Source: JABMMZ01 sp964438995
Lineage (GTDB): Bacteria > Bacteroidota > Bacteroidia > NS11-12g > UBA955
Reading direction: 5' to 3'
NCBI GenBank assembly: GCA_964438995.1
Contig: CAYTMQ010000001.1
Span: forward strand, 632,155-696,154
Length of the DNA: 64,000 bases
Position numbers and translations under genes: made by a program. This document shows positions 58,232 to 64,000 of this stretch, in pieces (the first letter of the stretch is position 1; each line of letters starts with the position of its first letter). Under the pieces are notes generated by a model. The model worked only from the letters and a program-made list of their open reading frames with translations, searched no databases and had not been told where the DNA came from.

Positions 58232-58239
58232 TAATTTCG
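58232..58239 (+). promoter_or_regulatory. -7-like box of the DUF6029 gene
   Basis: TAATTTCG lies seven bases before ATG 58247, the same one-base variant as before the TonB receptor gene. Confidence 0.4.
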
Positions 58240-58246
58240 AAACCGA

Positions 58247-59923
58247 ATGAAAAGATTATTGACTGTAGTAGCATTAGGCGTTTCTTCAATGGGATTGAAC
58301 GCTCAAGACAACGATAAAGGTACTTTTTCTGGAAATTTTATGAGCAATACTCAGTTGTACGACAGAGATGCTAAAATTGGTGCAACAACCGAAGTGTATA
58401 ATAAATATAAAAGCAGTACCGATGCTTGGCTGTTTTTAAATTATAACATCAAAGGTTATAGTTTCTCTCTGAGATATGATATGTTTAATAACTCTCCTTT
58501 GTTGAATCCCCAAACAGTATACAACAAACAAGGAGTTGGATTTTGGCAAGCTTCAAAAGACATTGGAAATTTGAATCTAACTGCTGGTTATTTCTATGAT
58601 CAATTTGGCTCAGGTATGATTTTTAGAGCATACGAGGAGCGTCTATTGGGATTAGACTATGCCATTCAAGGTGTAAGAGCAAAATACCATTATAAAGACA
58701 TTGCAATCAAAGCGTTTGCTGGACAACAAAAAGGCAATTATCCAAATGATAAGTTTGGCGTTTTCCCAGAAGCCATAAAAGGTTTGAATGTAGAATACAG
58801 CCACATGTTCAATAAACTGAATTCTATGTTTGGCGCTTCAACTGTCAACAGGGCCCTCGACCAAGACAACATGAATAAAATCGTTGACGAAATCAATGGT
58901 CAACCTCTTGTAACCCGTTTTATTCCAAAGTACAATACGTATGCGTTCAATGGTTATGCTCGACTTGGATACAAGAACATCAATTACTACGGAGAATTCA
59001 ATTATAAAACAGCAGAAGCTATAAGAAATCAAGATGGTAGTAGTTTGTTGAACAAAGATGGTAACATTATTTTTAGTACTTTGTCGTATTCTCAAGCCAA
59101 TAAAGGAAAGAAAAATAGATTGTCTTATGGTTTAAATCTTCAATACAAACGCATCGAGAATTTTGTATTTAGAACCAGTCCAAACGAACAATTGAACAAT
59201 GGTTTGATTGGTTATATCCCATCTATTACCCGTCAGAACACCTACAGATTATTGGCTAGATACAATGCAGTATCTCAATTCTTGGGTGAAGAGTCAATGC
59301 AAGGTGAATTGATCGTAACACCTAAAAGAGGTACCACATTTACATTCAATGTTTCTAATGTGAATTCGTTGAAATCGAATGGTGATAGCAGCGGTAATGC
59401 AAAACATTTGTTCAGCGAATATTACGCAGAAGTACAGCATAAAGTCAATAAGAAATTAAAAGTTAAATTAGGTGTTCAAAGTATTTTCTATGATCAAAGT
59501 AGATTTGAGCAAAAGGTGAGAGACTCTACATATCACGATGTAAAAACCATCACACCATTTGTGGAATTGGTATATAAAATTACACCAAGAACTTCGTTTA
59601 GATTTGAATCACAGTATTTAGAAACCAAACAAGATTTGGGTAGTTTTATGAACGTAGTTGCTGAGTTGAACTATGCGCCACATTGGAGTTTCTCTGTGGG
59701 TGATATGGTCAATACAGTGCCACACAGATCTTCATTTTCTCAAGGTGTCATTTCAGATGAAATCATTCATTACTACAGTGGTTACATTGGTTATACATCA
59801 GGACCAACAGTTGTATCACTTGCGTACATCAAACAAGTACAAGGGGTAAACTGCACCGGTGGTATTTGTAGGGTAGAGCCTGCATTTAGTGGCGTAAGAT
59901 TGAGTTTGAGTACAAGTTTTTAA
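58247..59923 (+). CDS. DUF6029-like outer membrane beta-barrel protein
   Basis: This 558-residue protein has a signal peptide (MKRLLTVVALGVSSMGLNAQ) and then many amphipathic strands: FSGNFMSNTQLYDRDAKIG, FSLRYDMFNNSPLLNP, GVGFWQASKDIGNLNLTAGY, MIFRAYEERLLGLDYAIQGV, and a C-terminal SLSTSF. This pattern fits the DUF6029 outer membrane family of Bacteroidota. The function is not established. It stands alone between the GT2 and MFS genes. The last residue is aromatic, as expected for BAM-inserted barrels. Confidence 0.75.
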   Translation: MKRLLTVVALGVSSMGLNAQDNDKGTFSGNFMSNTQLYDRDAKIGATTEVYNKYKSSTDAWLFLNYNIKGYSFSLRYDMFNNSPLLNPQTVYNKQGVGFWQASKDIGNLNLTAGYFYDQFGSGMIFRAYEERLLGLDYAIQGVRAKYHYKDIAIKAFAGQQKGNYPNDKFGVFPEAIKGLNVEYSHMFNKLNSMFGASTVNRALDQDNMNKIVDEINGQPLVTRFIPKYNTYAFNGYARLGYKNINYYGEFNYKTAEAIRNQDGSSLLNKDGNIIFSTLSYSQANKGKKNRLSYGLNLQYKRIENFVFRTSPNEQLNNGLIGYIPSITRQNTYRLLARYNAVSQFLGEESMQGELIVTPKRGTTFTFNVSNVNSLKSNGDSSGNAKHLFSEYYAEVQHKVNKKLKVKLGVQSIFYDQSRFEQKVRDSTYHDVKTITPFVELVYKITPRTSFRFESQYLETKQDLGSFMNVVAELNYAPHWSFSVGDMVNTVPHRSSFSQGVISDEIIHYYSGYIGYTSGPTVVSLAYIKQVQGVNCTGGICRVEPAFSGVRLSLSTSF

Positions 59924-59996
59924 ATCCTAATTAGGTGGTGAATCAAGTTAAACCGCCAATTGCTGTTTTTTTACTTATACTTGCATATTATAGTCT

Positions 59997-61217
59997 ATGA
60001 ATAGTGTCAAACAATCATATTGGATAGTTGTAATAGCAGCATTGGGTTACTTTGTTGATATTTATGATTTGATCTTATTTAACGTGGTAAAAGAAGCCAG
60101 TCTTACCGCTATAGGAATCACTGGAGAAGCATACAATACGTATGAGATAAGCTTGTTTAATTGGCAGATGTTTGGCATGCTGCTAGGTGGATTGATTTGG
60201 GGCATATTGGGCGATAAAAAAGGAAGAATTTCTGTTTTGTTTGGTTCTATATTGATGTATTCGTTGGCCAATATTGCCAATGGGTTAGTCAATACAATTG
60301 ACCAATATATCATTTGTAGATTTATTGCTGGTGTTGGATTGGCAGGTGAGTTGGGAGCAGGTATAACATTGGTAAGTGAAACAATGCCTAAAGAAAAACG
60401 AGGCATTGGAACAATGATAATAGTGTCATTTGGCGCATTGGGAGCAGTAGCAGCTGCATTTATTGGCAAACAGTTTACGTGGAATACATCGTATTTTATA
60501 GGCGGCGGACTAGGGTTGGCCTTATTGGCATTAAGAGCAGGAGCCTTAGAGTCGGGCATGTACAATGCAGTTAAAGAAGCACACCATGTTCAAAAAGGCA
60601 ATTTCTTGATGTTGTTCAAAAATTGGGATAGAGCAATGTTGTACATACAATGTATTTTAATTGGAGTGCCAATTTGGTTTATGATTGGTGTTTTGATTAA
60701 TCTTTCACCAAGATTTGTATCTATAGCAGGTGTGCCTACCAAAGTAATGTTAGGACAGGCCGTTATGTTTACTTATATAGGTTTAAGTTTGGGTGATGTT
60801 GTGAGTGGATTGTTAAGTCAGTGGCTCAAGAGCAGACGAAAAGTCATCTATTTGTATCTGTTTTTATCTGTTGGTATCATTTCGTATTATCTAATGGATA
60901 CCAATCCAAGTTTGAATGGATTTAGATTGAATTGTTTGTTGTTAGGAATGGGAACAGGATACTGGGCATTGTTTGTTCAGGTGGCATCTGAAAATTTTGG
61001 CACCAACATCAGAAGTACTGTAACCAATACAGTTCCAAATTTTGTAAGAGGAGCTGTTGTGCCTATTACATTGAGTTTTAAATATCTTGCAGAGCGAACA
61101 ACTGTTCAGAATGCTGCAATTATAGTTGGAGGTGTTTGCTTGGCTTTGGCCATCATCGCTCTAACCTATATGAAGGAAACCTTCAGTAAGGATTTGAATT
61201 ATCACGAATTAGATTGA
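59997..61217 (+). CDS. MFS transporter
   Basis: This 406-residue protein has 12 membrane helices and the family loop GLIWGILGDKKGRISVLFGS between TM2 and TM3, FIAGVGLAGELGAGITLVSE in TM4-5 and a C-terminal half with FRLNCLLLGMGTGYWALFVQ and FGTNIRSTVTNTVPNFVRGA. It resembles sugar- or metabolite:H+ symporters, but the substrate cannot be set. The TGA overlaps the ATG of miaE by one base. A -7-like TATACTTG lies at 59976. Confidence 0.88.
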   Translation: MNSVKQSYWIVVIAALGYFVDIYDLILFNVVKEASLTAIGITGEAYNTYEISLFNWQMFGMLLGGLIWGILGDKKGRISVLFGSILMYSLANIANGLVNTIDQYIICRFIAGVGLAGELGAGITLVSETMPKEKRGIGTMIIVSFGALGAVAAAFIGKQFTWNTSYFIGGGLGLALLALRAGALESGMYNAVKEAHHVQKGNFLMLFKNWDRAMLYIQCILIGVPIWFMIGVLINLSPRFVSIAGVPTKVMLGQAVMFTYIGLSLGDVVSGLLSQWLKSRRKVIYLYLFLSVGIISYYLMDTNPSLNGFRLNCLLLGMGTGYWALFVQVASENFGTNIRSTVTNTVPNFVRGAVVPITLSFKYLAERTTVQNAAIIVGGVCLALAIIALTYMKETFSKDLNYHELD

Positions 61218-61819
61218 TGTCTGAATTACAAAAAACAAAGTTAGGCCTTGTAATGGCTACTGATCCACGTTGGGTGAACATTGCAGAAATGCAGATAGGA
61301 GAGATTTTGAGCGATCATGCTTGGTGCGAACAAAAGGCGGCTACTACTTGTATTTCTTTGATTGTTAAATATGCCCATTACGAACAGATTGTTGAAGAAG
61401 TAACGCCAATTGTGGCAGAAGAGTGGGGACATTTTAGGAGGGTTTTAAAAGAGCTCAAAAAGAGGAATTTGAAATTTGAACCTCCTAGAAAAGACGAGTA
61501 TGTCAATCAATTGTTTGCATTAGAAAAAAGAGGCATTAAGCCAGAACAAGTTGTTGTAGAGAAATTGCTCATCAGTGCAATGATAGAAGCGAGGAGTTGT
61601 GAGCGTTTTAGATTGCTTAGTTTGTATATTCAAGACGATGAGTTGAAATCGTTTTATAGAGAATTTATGGAAAGTGAAGCTGGGCATTACCATACGTTTA
61701 TTCACTTGGCCAAAAGTATCATGCCATCTGATTATGTTATGGAAAGATGGAATGAATACTTGATATCAGAAGCCAATATCATGAAGAATTTGGAATTGAG
61801 AGGAGATAGAATGCATTAG
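61217..61819 (+). CDS. miaE: tRNA-(ms2io6A)-hydroxylase-like diiron protein
   Basis: This protein has about 200 residues and the MiaE layout: WVNIAEMQIGEILSDHAWCE (first Glu ligand), AATTCISLIVKYAHYEQIVE, AEEWGHFRRVLKELKKRNL (ExxH), LLISAMIEARSCERFRLLS and SEAGHYHTFIHLAKS (second ExxH). MiaE hydroxylates the isopentenyl group of ms2i6A-37 in tRNA. In Bacteroidota the group is usually annotated as MiaE although few have been tested. I chose ATG 61217 rather than the TTG just before. It is coupled to the MFS gene and followed by DUF421. Confidence 0.85.
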   Translation: MSELQKTKLGLVMATDPRWVNIAEMQIGEILSDHAWCEQKAATTCISLIVKYAHYEQIVEEVTPIVAEEWGHFRRVLKELKKRNLKFEPPRKDEYVNQLFALEKRGIKPEQVVVEKLLISAMIEARSCERFRLLSLYIQDDELKSFYREFMESEAGHYHTFIHLAKSIMPSDYVMERWNEYLISEANIMKNLELRGDRMH

Positions 61820-61820
61820 A

Positions 61821-62339
61821 ATGACAATAGGATCTGACATATTGGACATTGTGATTAGAACAACTGTAGTGTATCTATTAATCGTAATAGGTATTCTATT
61901 ATTGGGTAAAAAAGAATTGTCTCAGATTAGTGTAACAGATTTGGTGTTCATCTTATTAATAAGCAATGCTGTTCAGAATGCAATGGTAGGCGATAATACG
62001 AGCTTGGAAGGCGGATTAATTGCTGCATTGGTGCTATTAGTTGTAAATTATGGTATGCGCAGGTTGATATATAGGTCAAAGTCGGCTAGAAATATTTTAG
62101 AAGGAGAGCCAGTTTTGTTGATATACGAAGGTAAACTCAACAGAAAAAATCTTGAAAGAGAGAGTATTACTGAAGAAGAATTAATGTCAGCATTAAGAGA
62201 ACACGGCGTAGAATTTATCTCAGAAGTTAAATTAGCGATGTTAGAGATTGATGGCAATATCAGTGTGGTGAGCAAAGATTTTGTGAATAAGACCAGTCAC
62301 AAACACAAAAAACATCTTAAAGGATTCTTTAAAAATTAA
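61821..62339 (+). CDS. DUF421/YetF-like membrane protein
   Basis: This 172-residue protein has three N-terminal helices (IVIRTTVVYLLIVIGILLLG, VTDLVFILLISNAVQNAMVG, GGLIAALVLLVVNYGMRRLI) and then a cytoplasmic DUF421 domain with EGEPVLLIYEGKLNRKNL and LREHGVEFISEVKLAMLEID. The family's function is poorly known (YetF/YrbG-like). It begins one base after the miaE stop and ends before a bidirectional terminator. Confidence 0.88.
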   Translation: MTIGSDILDIVIRTTVVYLLIVIGILLLGKKELSQISVTDLVFILLISNAVQNAMVGDNTSLEGGLIAALVLLVVNYGMRRLIYRSKSARNILEGEPVLLIYEGKLNRKNLERESITEEELMSALREHGVEFISEVKLAMLEIDGNISVVSKDFVNKTSHKHKKHLKGFFKN

Positions 62340-62345
62340 TAATCA

Positions 62346-62377
62346 TAAAAAAAGCGATGCATTAAACATCGCTTTTT
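62346..62377. terminator. Bidirectional terminator
   Basis: AAAAAAGCGATG/CATCGCTTTTT pair around ATTAAA or similar, between the convergent DUF421 and lpdA genes. Confidence 0.88.
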
Positions 62378-62396
62378 AATTTAAGTTAAAATCTTT

Positions 62397-63782
62397 TTAC
62401 AAGTGGATACACTCGTTGTAAGCTTGCGCAACGGCTTCCATGATGGCTTCACTCATTGTAGGGTGAGGGTGAACCGATTTGATGATTTCGTGTCCAGTAG
62501 TTTCAAGGTTTCTAGCTACAACTGCTTCAGCAATCATATCTGTAACACCTTCACCTACCATGTGACAACCCAACCATTCGCCATATTTAGCATCGAAAAT
62601 TACTTTTACAAAACCATCTTTGTGACCACCTGCACTAGCTTTACCACTGGCAGAGAATGGGAATTTACCTACTTTGATGTCGTAACCTTTTTCTTTTGCT
62701 TGAGCTTCAGTTAAACCAACAGACGCGATTTCAGGATGGCAATATGTACAACCAGGGATGTTGTTGTAATTTAAAGCATGTGGGTGTAAACCAGCGATTG
62801 CTTCAACACAAATAATACCTTCGGCACTAGCAACGTGGGCAAGCGCTGGACCGTGAACGATGTCACCGATAGCGTATACACCTGGGATATTGGTTTTGTA
62901 GAAATCATCTACCAATACTTTGCCTTTATCGGTTTTAACACCAACAGTTTCTAATCCTAAGTTTTCTAAGTTTGTAACAACACCAGCAGCAGACAATACC
63001 ACATCGCATTCGATGGTTTGATTGCCAGTTTTGGTTTTAATGTTCACTTTGCAACCTTTACCTGAAGTGTCAACGTTTTCAACTGCAGATTCTACCATGA
63101 TGTCAACGCCGTTTTTCTTGTACAATTTTTCCATTGTTTTAGAAACTTCTTCGTCTTCGATAGGAAGAATTCTTGGCATAAATTCAACAATGGTAACTTT
63201 GGTACCTAATGCATTGTAGAAGTATGCGAACTCCATGCCAATAGCACCAGAACCTATAACGACCATGCTTTTTGGTTGTTCAGGCAATACCATAGCTTCA
63301 CGGTAACCGATTACTTTTTTACCATCTTGTTTCACACCTGGTAATTCTCTACTTCTAGCACCAGTTGCTAAGATGATATGATCAGCTTCGTGAATTTCTT
63401 TTTTACCTTCGTTTTCAACTTCTACTTTTTTAGCAGCAGCAAGTTTAGCATAACCTTTAATAACGGTGATTTTATTCTTTTTCATCAAGAATTCGATACC
63501 TTTACTCATGTTGTTAGCAACACCTCTACTTCTTTTAACGATAGCGTCAAAATCAGCTTTTGCATCTGCAACAGTGATACCGTAATCGGCACTGTGTTTT
63601 AAATATTCATATACTTGAGCAGATTTTAGTAAAGCTTTAGTAGGGATACAACCCCAGTTTAAGCAGATACCACCTAGTTCAGCTTTTTCAACAATGGCAA
63701 CAGATTTGCCCAATTGAGAAGCGCGAATGGCTGCAACATAACCACCAGGGCCGCTGCCAATAACGATAATATCAAATTTCAT
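62397..63782 (-). CDS. lpdA: Dihydrolipoyl dehydrogenase
   Basis: This 461-residue flavoprotein has the FAD site IVIGSGPGGYVAAIRASQLG, the redox disulfide GGICLNWGCIPTKA (Cys40, Cys45), the NAD site MVVIGSGAIGMEFAYFYNAL, the second FAD motif VYAIGDIVHGPALAHVAS and the active-site His/Glu in SVHPHPTMSEAIMEA. It reoxidises dihydrolipoyl groups of 2-oxoacid dehydrogenases or the glycine cleavage system. It stands alone. Codons are biased to GGT, AAC and ACC types as in highly expressed genes. Confidence 0.96.
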   Translation of the reverse strand: MKFDIIVIGSGPGGYVAAIRASQLGKSVAIVEKAELGGICLNWGCIPTKALLKSAQVYEYLKHSADYGITVADAKADFDAIVKRSRGVANNMSKGIEFLMKKNKITVIKGYAKLAAAKKVEVENEGKKEIHEADHIILATGARSRELPGVKQDGKKVIGYREAMVLPEQPKSMVVIGSGAIGMEFAYFYNALGTKVTIVEFMPRILPIEDEEVSKTMEKLYKKNGVDIMVESAVENVDTSGKGCKVNIKTKTGNQTIECDVVLSAAGVVTNLENLGLETVGVKTDKGKVLVDDFYKTNIPGVYAIGDIVHGPALAHVASAEGIICVEAIAGLHPHALNYNNIPGCTYCHPEIASVGLTEAQAKEKGYDIKVGKFPFSASGKASAGGHKDGFVKVIFDAKYGEWLGCHMVGEGVTDMIAEAVVARNLETTGHEIIKSVHPHPTMSEAIMEAVAQAYNECIHL

Positions 63783-63809
63783 GATTGATTAAAAAATTTA
63801 TTTCGGATG

Positions 63810-63817
63810 CGAAATTA
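63810..63817 (-). promoter_or_regulatory. -7-like box of lpdA
   Basis: On the minus strand TAATTTCG lies 27 bases before the ATG at 63782; one mismatch to TAnnTTTG. Confidence 0.4.
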
Positions 63818-63882
63818 AAGGAATTCGACAAACTGAACAAAAAATAAAGCCTTTTTGTTAATCTATTGTCTTTCGTTTATTG

Positions 63883-64000
63883 CAGGGACAGGGCATGCCC
63901 TTCGACCTACAAATCCTAAATCCTTTTGCCTATTCCCTTTTTTTAACTTCCCGCAACCCTTGTTCGATAACTCACAACGGCGCGGGATGTCCGCTTCGCT
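63883..64000. repeat. Inverted copy of the dispersed repeat, cut by the window edge
   Basis: The segment 63930-64000 is the reverse complement of 44195-44264 with about one substitution and one extra base in an A/T run. Next to it are the reverse complement of GGCAAAAGGATTTAGG (about 63914-63929) and the core GGGCATGCCC (63891-63900) preceded by GGGACA. The order of the modules differs from the 44-kb copy. The element continues past 64000. No gene is present in 63783-64000. Confidence 0.75.

Noticed and set aside
59924..59996. Possible terminator GGTGGT ... ACCGCC after the DUF6029 gene
   Set aside because: The stem is short and imperfect and has no T-run directly after it, so it was not called.

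Overview
The window is AT-rich chromosomal DNA from a member of the Bacteroidota. Several independent signs point there: secreted proteins with type IX secretion (T9SS) C-terminal sorting domains or a gliding-motility-type (CHU_C) C-terminus, FecR/TonB-dependent receptor genes, SKK/CKK-type lipoproteins, LytTR and TPR-containing histidine kinase systems, and promoters with the phylum-specific -7 box TAnnTTTG only a few bases from start codons. The class or genus cannot be fixed from the sequence alone. There is no phage, conjugative module, CRISPR array or transposase gene.

Layout. 1-4.1 kb: the 3' end of an arylsulfotransferase-like T9SS protein, a GT39-like membrane glycosyltransferase and a double-rhodanese protein. 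4.1-4.66 kb: tRNA-Ser(GGA) followed by an unusual stack of duplicated tRNA 3' ends, each followed by a hairpin. 4.66-10.7 kb: two LytTR histidine kinase/response regulator pairs on either side of two lipocalin-like lipoproteins and a dead T9SS gene remnant. 10.8-17.4 kb: three large secreted proteins, including an 8-repeat cysteine-rich PKD-like protein. 17.5-20.5 kb: LD-carboxypeptidase, GtrA, FolK and WbqC-like genes. 20.6-25.3 kb: a split FecR anti-sigma gene, a TonB-dependent receptor and a DUF4249 lipoprotein. 25.3-28 kb: an ABC ATPase with a membrane partner. 28.1-37.1 kb: PfkB kinase, Aat, a biotin carboxylase, a very AT-rich patch of decayed genes, a TlpA-like thioredoxin, GltX, a lipoprotein and a stand-alone B12-binding mutase domain. 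37.1-43.3 kb: a degenerate arginase-fold protein, an epimerase, an unknown secreted protein, paaABC and tadA. 43.3-47.3 kb: a NarL/LuxR two-component system and a lipoprotein that may be its target. 47.4-64 kb: EamA exporter, nitroreductase, an MBOAT/SGNH acylation pair, a CHU_C protein, GT4 plus FkbM methyltransferase, YfhO, GT2, DUF6029 barrel, MFS transporter, MiaE, DUF421 and dihydrolipoyl dehydrogenase.

How parts fit together. Many genes serve the cell envelope: membrane glycosyltransferases, GtrA, WbqC-like, GT2/GT4/FkbM, MBOAT/SGNH and YfhO suggest polysaccharide or glycolipid decoration, while the T9SS proteins are likely displayed on or released from the surface. Three two-component systems lie beside secreted or lipoprotein genes. 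For two of them I can point to candidate operators: three 9-bp direct repeats at an exact 21-bp period (LytTR-type geometry) before the gene at 10837, and a near-palindrome shared by the LuxR-type regulator and the lipoprotein gene at 46487.

The most unusual non-coding content is the tRNA-Ser-associated stack at 4183-4658 and a related-looking dispersed repeat family (44.1-44.29 kb, and inverted at the right edge of the window). They share the palindromic core GGGCATGCCC and have no protein-coding mobility gene nearby. This is the best candidate for something undescribed: small non-autonomous elements that rebuild the 3' end of the tRNA gene they sit behind.
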